Source: Bacteroidales bacterium
GTDB lineage: Bacteria; Bacteroidota; Bacteroidia; Bacteroidales; UBA3824
Length of the DNA stretch: 35,139 bases
Reading direction: 5' to 3'
Assembly (NCBI GenBank): GCA_017962175.1
Contig: JAGCVU010000226.1
Location: 1 to 35,139, forward strand
Shown one piece after another: positions 23,045 to 31,046 of the stretch (the first letter of the stretch is position 1; each line of letters begins with the position of its first letter). Position numbers and translations under genes: made by a program. The notes beneath the pieces are model-generated. The model was not told the DNA's origin. It did no database searches and saw only the letters and a program-made list of their open reading frames with translations.

Positions 23045-25087
23045 ATGAACACTTATTCCATAATACTGATTATAGTAGGCGTTGTTGCTATAGCAGCGGT
23101 CTTTATTACTAATCTTTTGGTAAATGGCGATAAAGACAAGTTTGCCAAACAAGTGAAAGATTTGGGCTACAGCACTTGGAATCCTTATTTTAAAAAGGCG
23201 AAGGGAATGGAGCAGAAAGAACGCGCCAGATTTTTGGCTGTGTTGAAATGTACCAAAGACTACTCTATCAGTATTGATTTCAAGGAGGCTATTGAGATTG
23301 CCAAGTGTTCCAAAATATCTAATATCGAACTGTTTATATATAGTTACTATATTATTAATCAGGTAGATATGTCGTTTTCTTTGGAAATGCTCCGCAAAGT
23401 GGCGGAGATTCTTTATCAAAATTCTGAAGAAACCAAACCAGAGGCAGAAGGCGCATCGTCAACCACTCTGTCGAAAAACGACCAACGTATTCGTCAAAAT
23501 GTGGAGACATTTGCACGCAGTTGGGCAGACCAAATCAATGCCGACCTCAAAATTAGTTACGAAACTGCGTTGCGATATATCAACGACAAGAAAGATTTTA
23601 GCCAACTGGTTAGTCTCGACATTATGGCAAAAAACGAGGGTCTCGATATCGAAGAACGTCCGCTTATCAACCAAATCGACGAGGAGGGCTTGAAACTGAT
23701 AATCTACGCTATGATTCGCGCCAATAGTGCAGGCATTTTCCTCGACGACGAAAGCAGTTATCGTATCAATAAGGTTCAGAATATCAACGAGTACAAAGAC
23801 GCTTTTAAGATTACCACCACACTGCTCAAAAACCTTTACAAAAACTATCATCGCGACGTTACACGTTTTACCAACGCAATGATACGCGCTCACAACGCAC
23901 AGTTGTGGCTTAATTTCTCTGAATCAGATCTTTATGCTATATCCGACGACGATTTCGACAATCTGATTTCTAACCTTATCAAGGCTAAAAACAGCGGCAT
24001 TGTTATCGACCCCAAGGATCTTATTCTTCACAATGTGTCGGGCGAGCAGATGAACAATCTGATTTCTGCCATTATCAAGGCAAAGGCTTATGGACTATCG
24101 GATCAATTGAATTTCAATGAATTGATGCGTTACCATGTTACCACAGGTTCCGACGTTATGAAATTTGTAAAATCGCTTCGATATATTCGCGAAAACGGAC
24201 TTGCCAACGAAATCAACAAAGACGACCTTATTGAATATTCTCGTCCTGAGGCAGATATTTACGACTGTGTACAAGCTATGAAAATTGCCACCGAGATGGA
24301 ACCCACCGAAGGTGAAAACGGCATCACACGTCGTATGGTTAAGAAACATTTCTTGGAGTTTGGCAAGGTGCTGGAAACTATCAAAAGCATTCGCAAGGCT
24401 CGCAAAGCGGGACTCACTCTCGATATGGCACTTGCCGGCAAAATTATCCGTTCGGGCAAATATTCATCTTTAGACGAGGCTATAGCTTGGGCATTGAAAC
24501 CTCAAGTGGTAGAGGTAAAAGATTGCCTTACAATTGTTTGCAAATCTGGCGTTCAGATTACGCCAAAAATCAATATCACAGTTCGCGGCAAGATGGAACT
24601 TATTTTTGCCGGTTACGGACTCGACATTCTGGGCAAACGTATCAATGAGGCAGTGGTTACTAAACTTGAATCGTTCGATGATCACGAGTACATTCTCAAA
24701 AACCTTTCGCCCATTTCGCACGAAGTGCTGAAAATGATAAACGAGGAGGACGAGAAACGAGAAATCAAAACCGACCCCGAGCGTGCTACCGAATCACAGC
24801 TCAACAAATATTGCGCATATCAGCTACTTGATGTCAATATTTACGATTTGGAAATCGGTAAAAATATCAAATCAGAATTGGAACTTCGTCAGGCCGAAAT
24901 TGATAGCCGCAAACGTATTATCAAAGCAGAGGCCGATCGCGCCAAAGCCGAAGCCGACCTTCGAATTGCTATGGTGCAGCAATACAAAGACGGCACAAAA
25001 CCCAATTTCAACGAACTTCATAAGGCAAATCTGCTCAACGAGAAGCCAAAATCGATTGAAACAGGGTATGAAGGTACTGATTCATAA
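23045..25087 (+). CDS. Flotillin-like protein with long repeat region (FloA-related)
   Basis: This 680-residue protein has one N-terminal membrane segment (YSIILIIVGVVAIAAVFITNLL). About 170 residues without a known domain follow. Next come about eight degenerate helical units centred on 'I[K/R]A[K/H]xxG' (IMAKNEGLDIE, MIRANSAGIFLD, MIRAHNAQLWLN, LIKAKNSGIVID, IIKAKAYGLSDQ, IRKARKAGLTLD). The C-terminal ~200 residues read like the core of the FloA family: ALKPQVVEVKDCLTIVCKSGVQITPKINITVRGKM, then YQLLDVNIYDLEIGKNIKSELELRQAEID and the A/E-rich KAEADRAKAEADLRIAM helix. Bacillus FloA (about 330 residues) organises membrane microdomains. This homologue is twice that length and much more diverged than the gene that follows. 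It lies between the SPOR gene and that second flotillin. Confidence 0.85.
   Translation: MNTYSIILIIVGVVAIAAVFITNLLVNGDKDKFAKQVKDLGYSTWNPYFKKAKGMEQKERARFLAVLKCTKDYSISIDFKEAIEIAKCSKISNIELFIYSYYIINQVDMSFSLEMLRKVAEILYQNSEETKPEAEGASSTTLSKNDQRIRQNVETFARSWADQINADLKISYETALRYINDKKDFSQLVSLDIMAKNEGLDIEERPLINQIDEEGLKLIIYAMIRANSAGIFLDDESSYRINKVQNINEYKDAFKITTTLLKNLYKNYHRDVTRFTNAMIRAHNAQLWLNFSESDLYAISDDDFDNLISNLIKAKNSGIVIDPKDLILHNVSGEQMNNLISAIIKAKAYGLSDQLNFNELMRYHVTTGSDVMKFVKSLRYIRENGLANEINKDDLIEYSRPEADIYDCVQAMKIATEMEPTEGENGITRRMVKKHFLEFGKVLETIKSIRKARKAGLTLDMALAGKIIRSGKYSSLDEAIAWALKPQVVEVKDCLTIVCKSGVQITPKINITVRGKMELIFAGYGLDILGKRINEAVVTKLESFDDHEYILKNLSPISHEVLKMINEEDEKREIKTDPERATESQLNKYCAYQLLDVNIYDLEIGKNIKSELELRQAEIDSRKRIIKAEADRAKAEADLRIAMVQQYKDGTKPNFNELHKANLLNEKPKSIETGYEGTDS
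23959..24084 (+). repeat. 96-bp spaced repeat inside the first flotillin gene
   Basis: The stretch CAATCTGATTTCT followed by a variable codon and TTATCAAGGC occurs at 23959 and again at 24055, exactly 96 bp (32 codons) apart, giving LISNLIKAK and LISAIIKAK. The match at DNA level and the 32-residue step equal to the array in the next gene show internal duplication of the same unit. Confidence 0.75.
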
Positions 25088-25118
25088 AAAAATTGAAAAA
25101 AAATATTAAAGATTACTA

Positions 25119-25145
25119 TTTGTATAGTTAAATTATATATTTTTG
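25119..25145 (+). promoter_or_regulatory. Possible internal promoter before floA
   Basis: TATTTTTG at 25138-25145 is a perfect -7 element 37 bases before the floA ATG. The nearest TTTG (25119-25122) is only 15 bp away, shorter than usual. It would let the second flotillin be expressed apart from the upstream pair. Confidence 0.45.
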
Positions 25146-25182
25146 TGAAATTATTATTTTAATTTACTCAAAAACGGACAAG

Positions 25183-26610
25183 ATGACAAAGATTTTTTAT
25201 ACAATATGTTTGCTGTTTGCGTTGGTATTTATGCAAGCTTGCACTGCCAACGTAGAGGACGACAACGACTTATACCAGAATATAGAAACCTCTGAATTAG
25301 TTTCTGATAGCGTTTCCGACACTGCTGAAATCAATCCTGAAGGCAGCGTTTGGGATACTATTCTCGTGGTGCTTATTGCCCTTATGATAGCGGCTTCTAT
25401 TGTGTATTTCTTTATTGCGCTTGTGCCGTTGAAACTGTGGTTTCAGGCTCGATTGTCAAAGGTGCGGGTGTCGTGGTTTTTGCTTATCAAAATGAAATGG
25501 CAGAACATTCCACAGTCAAAAATTCTTTACCTTCTTGTTAAAGCACAAAACGCGCACTTGAGTCTCGACCCAAAACAGCTTTGCGACCACTATCTTGCAG
25601 GTGTTGACATCAATGTGGTAGTTGATACCCTTATCCGCGCCGGCAACGCCAAGTTGAAAATTTCTGTTGAGGAGATGGCTCAGCAGTATCTTGCAAAGGT
25701 AGACGTTACTGCCATTATCCACGCCCTTATTATGGCTAAGAACGCCAAGATTAATGTAGACGTTACAGAACTTGCCGCTTATTATCTTGCAGGTGTCAAC
25801 GTTATCGACCTTATCAAGGCAAAGATTGTGGCAGACAACTCCGGATTTAGCATTTCGCTCAACGACCTCAAAGAGCATTACCTTGCCGGTGGAAATCTTG
25901 AAAAAACTATTGAGGCATATATCTCTGCTAAAAAAGCAAGTCTTCCTGATTTTGAGTTTAAAGATATTGCAGCTATCGACCTTTCTAACCTAGATGTGGT
26001 TGAGTCGGTTAAATCGGCAATTACTCCTCGTGTGGTAGAAACCGACGGTGTACGCGGTGTGGCTCGCGACGGTGTGGAAATCACTATGAAAGTGAAGGTT
26101 ACAATTCGTTCGCATATCAAAAATATTATCGGTGGTGTAAGCGAAGAAACCGTGCTTGCCCGTGTCAACGAGGGACTTGCCACTCAAATTGGTCTTGCAA
26201 AAAGTCACAACGAAATACTTCAAAACCCATATCTTGTTGCCGACAAGGTAGAAAACGCCAATCTTCACGAGAGCTCGGCTTACGAGATTCTCTCGGTCGA
26301 CGTTTCTGACATCAAGGTAGGTAGCGATGTGGGTGCAGGTTTGAAATCTATCCGTGCTAAGGCAATGGCAGAAGAGGCTCGTGCCGAATTGATTCTTGCC
26401 GAGGAAAAAGTGCAAAAGGCTATGGCTTCAGCTTTTCTCGACGGCAATCTTTCGGTCAAAGATTACACCGACCTTAAAAACAAACAGGCCGACACTCTTA
26501 TGCGTCAAAGTTTTGCCAAATTGGACGATTCTGGCAACCAAATTACCAAAGAGGACATTATGGAGTCGGAAGACGCCATTCCTTCGCTCAATGAAGACGA
26601 AAAGAAATAA
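25183..26610 (+). CDS. floA: Flotillin-like protein FloA with expanded repeats and a lipobox-like N-terminus
   Basis: This 475-residue protein is a clear FloA-family flotillin, a membrane scaffold that forms microdomains. The core matches Bacillus FloA closely: ITPRVVETDGVRGVARDGVEI, VTIRSHIKNIIGGVSEETVLARVNEG, SSAYEILSVDVSDIKVGSDVGA, the A/E-rich helix RAKAMAEEARAELILAEE, and DGNLSVKDYTDLKNKQADTLMRQSFAKL. Two features are unusual. First, residues 116-276 contain five consecutive 32-33-residue units ('LIxAxNAxLxxxxxxLxxxYLAGVDVxxxI'), where Bacillus FloA has about two. Second, the protein starts with a signal-like segment with a possible lipobox (ALVFMQAC, Cys20), an acidic stretch, and only then the usual membrane anchor (TILVVLIALMIAASIVYFFIAL, ~59-80). 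If lipidated, the N-terminus would be periplasmic and the flotillin part cytoplasmic. Confidence 0.93.
   Translation: MTKIFYTICLLFALVFMQACTANVEDDNDLYQNIETSELVSDSVSDTAEINPEGSVWDTILVVLIALMIAASIVYFFIALVPLKLWFQARLSKVRVSWFLLIKMKWQNIPQSKILYLLVKAQNAHLSLDPKQLCDHYLAGVDINVVVDTLIRAGNAKLKISVEEMAQQYLAKVDVTAIIHALIMAKNAKINVDVTELAAYYLAGVNVIDLIKAKIVADNSGFSISLNDLKEHYLAGGNLEKTIEAYISAKKASLPDFEFKDIAAIDLSNLDVVESVKSAITPRVVETDGVRGVARDGVEITMKVKVTIRSHIKNIIGGVSEETVLARVNEGLATQIGLAKSHNEILQNPYLVADKVENANLHESSAYEILSVDVSDIKVGSDVGAGLKSIRAKAMAEEARAELILAEEKVQKAMASAFLDGNLSVKDYTDLKNKQADTLMRQSFAKLDDSGNQITKEDIMESEDAIPSLNEDEKK
25528..26010 (+). repeat. Array of five 32/33-codon repeats in floA
   Basis: Units start at residues 116, 148, 180, 212 and 244, i.e. 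every 96 bases from 25528. Each has the pattern x-L/I-x-x-A-x-N/K-A/S followed by a hydrophobic strand and 'YLAG[V/G][D/N]' (HYLAGVD, QYLAKVD, YYLAGVN, HYLAGGN, AIDLSNLD). The unit also makes up the shorter repeat region of ordinary FloA. Confidence 0.88.
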
Positions 26611-26642
26611 CCGTCGATTATTTCCCCAGAAACATAAACCCA

Positions 26643-26681
26643 TAAAAAAAACCAAATGCTCGTATCACTACGAGCATTTGG
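26643..26681 (-). terminator. Terminator of the tRNA-Val cluster
   Basis: Perfect 13-bp inverted repeat CCAAATGCTCGTA (26652-26664) and TACGAGCATTTGG (26669-26681) with a TCAC loop. The run of A at 26644-26651 is a T-run on the minus strand, so it works for leftward transcripts from the tRNA-Val genes. It may also stop rightward transcripts from floA, but there is no T-run on that side. Confidence 0.88.
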
Positions 26682-26716
26682 CCAACAACTTTAAATTTTA
26701 AGAATTTGAGAAAAAG

Positions 26717-26791
26717 TGGGAGTAACAGGATTCGAACCTATGACCCTCTGCTTGTAAGGCAGATGCTCTGAACCAACTGAGCTATACTCCC
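26717..26791 (-). tRNA. tRNA-Val (TAC anticodon), copy 1 (promoter-distal)
   Basis: On the minus strand the acceptor GGGAGTA pairs with TACTCCC, with discriminator A. The anticodon stem TCTGC/GCAGA encloses CTTACAA, with anticodon TAC. The T-loop is TTCGAAT. Its sequence is identical to the two other copies upstream. No CCA is encoded. It is the last gene before the terminator at 26643-26681. Confidence 0.96.
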
Positions 26792-26845
26792 GTTAGAGAT
26801 GCATAATTGTTAATGCATAATTCATAATAGAAATATCCTTTTTGG

Positions 26846-26920
26846 TGGGAGTAACAGGATTCGAACCTATGACCCTCTGCTTGTAAGGCAGATGCTCTGA
26901 ACCAACTGAGCTATACTCCC
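26846..26920 (-). tRNA. tRNA-Val (TAC anticodon), copy 2
   Basis: Identical over its whole length to the copies on each side. It is separated from copy 1 by a 54-base spacer containing ATGCATAATTGTTAATGCAT, almost the same as the spacer before copy 3. Confidence 0.96.
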
Positions 26921-26975
26921 GTTGATAATGCATAATTGTTAATGCATAATTCAAAATATAAATAACCTCTTTTGG

Positions 26976-27050
26976 TGGGAGTAACAGGATTCGAACCTAT
27001 GACCCTCTGCTTGTAAGGCAGATGCTCTGAACCAACTGAGCTATACTCCC
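26976..27050 (-). tRNA. tRNA-Val (TAC anticodon), copy 3 (promoter-proximal)
   Basis: Identical to the other two copies. It is the first gene of the minus-strand tRNA transcript, 33 bases downstream of a perfect promoter. Confidence 0.96.
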
Positions 27051-27083
27051 GTTGTGAGTGAACGTCTTTTGCTTTTTGCGTTG

Positions 27084-27115
27084 CAAAATTACTTCTAATA
27101 ATCCATATCTGCAAA
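27084..27115 (-). promoter_or_regulatory. Promoter of the tRNA-Val cluster
   Basis: On the minus strand TTTG (27112-27115), 20 bp and TAATTTTG (27084-27091) match the consensus exactly, followed by CAACGC. Nothing else is recognised in the stretch up to the uvrA stop. Confidence 0.8.
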
Positions 27116-27187
27116 TTTTATAGCTATTTTTTTACAATATTTTTTGCGTAATATTTCAATTTATTGAATAATTGTTGGTTATGCTGT

Positions 27188-30025
27188 CTATTTCTTCTTT
27201 AATTTGGCTTTTAAATACTGTCCAGTGTATGAATCCTTGCATTTTGCTACCTCTTCTGGAGTGCCTGCGCAAACAATGTTGCCGCCGTTTTTGCCACCTT
27301 CAGGACCAAGGTCGATGATGTAGTCTGCCGATTTGATAATTTCGGGATCATGTTCGATTATTATGGCGCTGTTGCCACGGTTTATGAGTGCGTTGATGGC
27401 AGCCAAAAGGTTTTTGATGTCGTGAAAATGTAGTCCTGTGGTGGGTTCGTCGAATATAAACACGGTGTGTTCATCGCGTTTTTCGGTCAATAAGAATGTG
27501 GCCAATTTTATGCGTTGGTTTTCGCCACCCGAAAGTGTGTTGGAGGTTTGTCCCAACTTGATATAATCGAGTCCTACTTGGCAGAGTGCATTGAGTTTAG
27601 CGGTGATTTTTTTTGCCGACGGTGATGTCTTGTCTTCGCCAAAAAACTCCACAGCTTCGGCTACCGACATATTGAGCACATCGTATATGTTTTTGTCGCG
27701 ATATTTTACATCAAGTACTTCGTCTTTGAATCGTTTGCCACCGCAACTTTCGCATACGAGGTAAACATCCGCCATAAACTGCATCTCCACTTTGATTACA
27801 CCGTCGCCTTGACATTCATCGCATCGTCCTCCGTCGGTATTGAAAGAGAAATGTCCGGCAGTGAATCCCATCTGTTTCGACAATTGTTGCGATGCGTAGA
27901 GTTTGCGTATTTCGTCAAAAGCGCCTATGAAGGTTACGGGGTTTGAACGCGACGATTTGCCTATCGGGTTTTGGTCGATGATTTCTACATTGTTGATCAG
28001 TTTGATGTCGCCTTCTAATGAATCGTGTTCGCCGGGTTTTATTCCGGTTTCGATAAGTTGCTGAGCAAGTGCGGGGTAGAGTATACCCTTGATTAACGAT
28101 GATTTGCCCGAACCGCTTACGCCGGTTATTACGGTCATCATATAGAGCGGAATGTCCACATTAATGTTTTTGAGGTTGTTCATTCTTGCTCCTTTGATGG
28201 TGATGCGTGGCGACGATTGTGGATTCCAAATCCGGCGTTTGGGTATTTCAATTATTTCGCGTCCGGTAAGGTATTTGGCAGTTAAGCTTTCGGCTTTTTC
28301 TAATTGATTTATAGCACCTTGAAACATAATTTCACCGCCGAAAACTCCTGCCTTGGGACCAATGTCAATTATCTGGTCTGCTGAGCGAATGATATCTTCG
28401 TCGTGTTCTACCACAATAACGGTGTTGCCCAAATCGCGAAGGTTTTTCAACACTTTGATAAGTTTGGCAGTGTCGCGAGTGTGAAGTCCAATACTCGGCT
28501 CGTCTAAAATGTAGAGCGAACCCGTAAGACTTGAACCGAGCGATGTGGCAAGATTGATTCGTTGCGATTCGCCGCCTGATAGGGTAGAGGAGAGACGATT
28601 GAGATTCAGGTAGTTGAGTCCCACATCGCACAAAAACTGTAATCTTGACAATATTTCTTTTAATATTCGGTCGGCTATATCTCGTTCTGTTTCAGTTAGT
28701 TCTATTGTCTTGAAAAATGCAAGCAGTTCGTCTACCGGCATTGTTACAAGTTGGTTGATGCTGCGATTGCACACTTTTATATATTGAGCCTCTTTTTTTA
28801 AACGTGTGCCTTGGCAGTCGGGACATTCGGTAACGCCTCTATATCGCGATAGCAGCACTCTGTACTGTATTTTGTAACTCTCTTTTTCAAGCATTTTGAA
28901 AAATTCGTTGATGCCGTAACTTCCGTTCCAAAGTATATCAATTTCGCTTTTCGAAAGTTGCATATATGGTTTGTGAATCGGAAACTCTTTGTAATGAGCA
29001 CGTTCAAAATAGTCTTTAAACTTGTTCATTTGCAATCCGCTCCAACATTTGATGGCGTTGTCGTGAACTGAGAGACTTTTGTTGGGCACTACCAAGTCGG
29101 GGTCGATACCAATTACCGAGCCTGTGCCTTCGCAAGTGGGACAAGCTCCAATAGGATTGTTGAATGTGAATGTGTAAATGGTTGGTTCTTCGAACTTTAT
29201 GCCGTCGGCTTCGAATCTTGTGCAGAAACTTTCGCGAAGAGTTTCGTCGCCGTTTTGTATTTCAATCATACAGTCGCCTGCACCCTCGTAAAAAGCGGTT
29301 TGAACACTGTCGCCCATGCGGCTCATGGCATCAGGACGGGTGCTACTTTTGAATCGGTCGATGAGTAGGTAAATCTCTTTGTGTTTTTTGCTAAAATCCT
29401 TTTGCTCAATAGCATCAGCAATGTTGATAATCTCTTTATTTTTACCGTCAACTGCCATCAAACGCGTTATTCCTTGAGCCATAAGTATTTGCAACTGCTG
29501 CTCTAAGGTTCTGCCTTCCGACACTACCACCGGTGCCAAAAGTGTTATTTTTGTGCCTTCGGGAAAACTAACGATTCGATTAACTACATCGTCAACGCTG
29601 TGACGTTTAACCACTTGTCCGCTTATGGGCGATATGGTTTTGCCAATTCGCGCAAAAAGCAGTTTCATGTAGTCGTATATTTCGGTAGCTGTGCCCACAG
29701 TGCTGCGGGTGTTTTTGCTTGTTACCTTCTGCTCTATGGCTATGGCAGGCGGAATACCTTTGATATAATCCACTTCTGGCTTGGTAATCCTGCCCAAAAA
29801 CTGACGTGCGTATGCCGAAAGACTTTCCACATATCTGCGTTGTCCTTCGGCGTAAAGAGTGTCGAAAGCAAGTGTGGATTTGCCCGAACCGCTGAGCCCG
29901 GTGATAACAATAAACTTGTTTCTAGGTATTTCAAGTGATATATTTTTGAGATTGTGCAGTCTTGCGCCTTTGATAATAATGTTTTCTGATTCGGACTCAA
30001 TGCCGCCCTGTTTTTTGTTTTCCAT
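27188..30025 (-). CDS. uvrA: Excinuclease ABC subunit UvrA
   Basis: This 945-residue cytoplasmic ATPase is the damage-sensing subunit of nucleotide excision repair; a UvrA dimer with UvrB scans DNA for bulky lesions. Both ABC modules are complete. Walker A sites are GLSGSGKS (near residue 44) and GVSGSGKS (near 640). Signature motifs are LSGGESQRINLA and LSGGENQRIKLA, with Walker B YILDEPSIGLH and FIFDEPTTGLH. Zinc-binding cysteine pairs are visible at CPTCEG, CPDCQG and CDECQG...CESC. The length is normal for the family. It starts at MENKKQGG with a TAATTTTG element 23 bases upstream and is probably transcribed alone. Confidence 0.97.
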   Translation of the reverse strand: MENKKQGGIESESENIIIKGARLHNLKNISLEIPRNKFIVITGLSGSGKSTLAFDTLYAEGQRRYVESLSAYARQFLGRITKPEVDYIKGIPPAIAIEQKVTSKNTRSTVGTATEIYDYMKLLFARIGKTISPISGQVVKRHSVDDVVNRIVSFPEGTKITLLAPVVVSEGRTLEQQLQILMAQGITRLMAVDGKNKEIINIADAIEQKDFSKKHKEIYLLIDRFKSSTRPDAMSRMGDSVQTAFYEGAGDCMIEIQNGDETLRESFCTRFEADGIKFEEPTIYTFTFNNPIGACPTCEGTGSVIGIDPDLVVPNKSLSVHDNAIKCWSGLQMNKFKDYFERAHYKEFPIHKPYMQLSKSEIDILWNGSYGINEFFKMLEKESYKIQYRVLLSRYRGVTECPDCQGTRLKKEAQYIKVCNRSINQLVTMPVDELLAFFKTIELTETERDIADRILKEILSRLQFLCDVGLNYLNLNRLSSTLSGGESQRINLATSLGSSLTGSLYILDEPSIGLHTRDTAKLIKVLKNLRDLGNTVIVVEHDEDIIRSADQIIDIGPKAGVFGGEIMFQGAINQLEKAESLTAKYLTGREIIEIPKRRIWNPQSSPRITIKGARMNNLKNINVDIPLYMMTVITGVSGSGKSSLIKGILYPALAQQLIETGIKPGEHDSLEGDIKLINNVEIIDQNPIGKSSRSNPVTFIGAFDEIRKLYASQQLSKQMGFTAGHFSFNTDGGRCDECQGDGVIKVEMQFMADVYLVCESCGGKRFKDEVLDVKYRDKNIYDVLNMSVAEAVEFFGEDKTSPSAKKITAKLNALCQVGLDYIKLGQTSNTLSGGENQRIKLATFLLTEKRDEHTVFIFDEPTTGLHFHDIKNLLAAINALINRGNSAIIIEHDPEIIKSADYIIDLGPEGGKNGGNIVCAGTPEEVAKCKDSYTGQYLKAKLKKK

Positions 30026-30047
30026 ATTTGGTCTTATACAATTTTTG

Positions 30048-30097
30048 CAAAATTACATTATTTCTTGTTTTATTTCGGCTCTTTTTGTTTAATTTTG
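30048..30097. promoter_or_regulatory. Divergent -7 elements between uvrA and the DUF4293 gene
   Basis: TAATTTTG occurs on the minus strand at 30048-30055 (uvrA) and on the plus strand at 30090-30097 (DUF4293 gene), both perfect to consensus. Neither has a clean TTTG at the right -33 distance. No LexA-type palindrome was noticed. Confidence 0.5.
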
Positions 30098-30130
30098 CCC
30101 ATTATTAATAAAAAAGTAAAATTTAAGACA

Positions 30131-30592
30131 ATGATACAACGTATTCAATCAGTTTATTGGTTTTTGGCTGCAGTGGCGGCTTGTATGATGCTTCCTTTTG
30201 AATGGATGCAGTTGATAGTTACCGATGGCGATTATGAGTTTGCCGCTTCGGGTATCAACCGCATTTCGGGTACTGAAATTCAGAATGTTATAAGCGGTAT
30301 TCCACTAATAACTTATATTGCGGCGTTTGCTGTTTTTAATATTGTTATTATATTTTTGTATAAGAACCGTATGTTGCAGGCTCGTCTCTCCACCATAGCC
30401 ATTATTCTTGCTTTGGGTTTGTATGGAGTAATTGCCTTTTACCGTTATATGTCGTTCAACGCTGAAGTGGTGGCATCAAATTTCAACTGGCCCTTGCTTC
30501 TTCCGTTGGTAGCATTGGTGTGCGATTTTTGGGCGCAACGCGGCGCAGTAAAAGACGAAATGAAGGTTCGCAGTTTGGATCGAATTAGATAA
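30131..30592 (+). CDS. DUF4293 family membrane protein
   Basis: This ~153-residue inner-membrane protein belongs to a small Bacteroidota-specific family of unknown function. It has four hydrophobic segments: SVYWFLAAVAACMMLPF, LITYIAAFAVFNIVIIFLY, LSTIAIILALGLYGVIAFY and WPLLLPLVALVCDFWA. The typical start MIQRIQSVYW and the C-terminal DEMKVRSLDRIR (usually 'KDExLVRSxDRLR') support the family. I set the start at 30131, since the 22 codons upstream overlap the promoter. Its stop is 3 bases from the stop of the converging GroES-like gene. Confidence 0.88.
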   Translation: MIQRIQSVYWFLAAVAACMMLPFEWMQLIVTDGDYEFAASGINRISGTEIQNVISGIPLITYIAAFAVFNIVIIFLYKNRMLQARLSTIAIILALGLYGVIAFYRYMSFNAEVVASNFNWPLLLPLVALVCDFWAQRGAVKDEMKVRSLDRIR

Positions 30593-30595
30593 CCA

Positions 30596-30979
30596 TTACC
30601 GCATCAACCCTTCATCCCTCACAGCCATCAGCACTGCGCTTGCCGACACTATATAATATTGTTCGTTGTTGAATTTTATTTCAATAGCGCCGGTGCGTTG
30701 ATACACGGCAAGGTCGCCACGCTGCATTTGCAGGGGAATAAATTTAAGTTTTTTCTCTTTGTTTTTCCACGGTTCGTCGTAATCGTCGGTGGCGGGGATG
30801 GGGTAACCGGGACCTGTTTTAATAACATATCCGAGACTTATTTTGTCGTTGTCGATAACGCTGGGCGGCAGGTAAAGTCCGCTCTCGGTCTTCTCCTGAG
30901 GGTATTTGGGCTTTATCAGCACCTTGTCGCTCATAATTACGAGCTGTTCTAAATCTTTTTCTTTTAAGTTTATGGTCAT
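30596..30979 (-). CDS. GroES-like (Cpn10 fold) protein
   Basis: This 127-residue protein resembles the 10-kDa co-chaperonin but is not the main GroES. The Cpn10 core is visible: SDKVLIKPKYPQEKTESGLYLPP at the N-terminus (mobile-loop region), then LGYVIKTGPG, a ~25-residue insertion (YPIPATDDYDEPWKNKEKK), MQRGDLAVYQRTGAIEIKFNNEQYYIVSASAVLMAV. No groEL gene is adjacent, as expected for a second, diverged family member in this phylum. Whether it caps GroEL is unknown. Its promoter -7 element (31000-31007) faces and abuts that of rlmD. Confidence 0.82.
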   Translation of the reverse strand: MTINLKEKDLEQLVIMSDKVLIKPKYPQEKTESGLYLPPSVIDNDKISLGYVIKTGPGYPIPATDDYDEPWKNKEKKLKFIPLQMQRGDLAVYQRTGAIEIKFNNEQYYIVSASAVLMAVRDEGLMR

Positions 30980-30999
30980 TTTTGCAAAATTTTTCGGAG

Positions 31000-31015
31000 C
31001 AAATTTATAAATTTG
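31000..31015. promoter_or_regulatory. Back-to-back -7 elements forming a perfect 16-bp palindrome
   Basis: CAAATTTATAAATTTG is a perfect palindrome made of two TAAATTTG elements, one on each strand: minus 31000-31007 toward the GroES-like gene and plus 31008-31015 toward rlmD (ATG at 31047). The two promoters cannot be melted at the same time independently. The -33 boxes are poorly defined. Confidence 0.6.
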
Positions 31016-31046
31016 TCGCCAAATTCCTAATCAAAATTTTTTAAAA

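Larger units (their letters stand above)
26717..27050 (-). repeat. Tandem 129/130-bp duplication of tRNA-Val plus spacer
   Basis: The three genes start 129 and 130 bases apart, and the two spacers (26792-26845 and 26921-26975) share the block ATGCATAATTGTTAATGCAT and most flanking bases. The spacers contain a direct repeat of ATGCATAATT. The array therefore arose by duplication of a unit of gene plus spacer. Confidence 0.85.
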
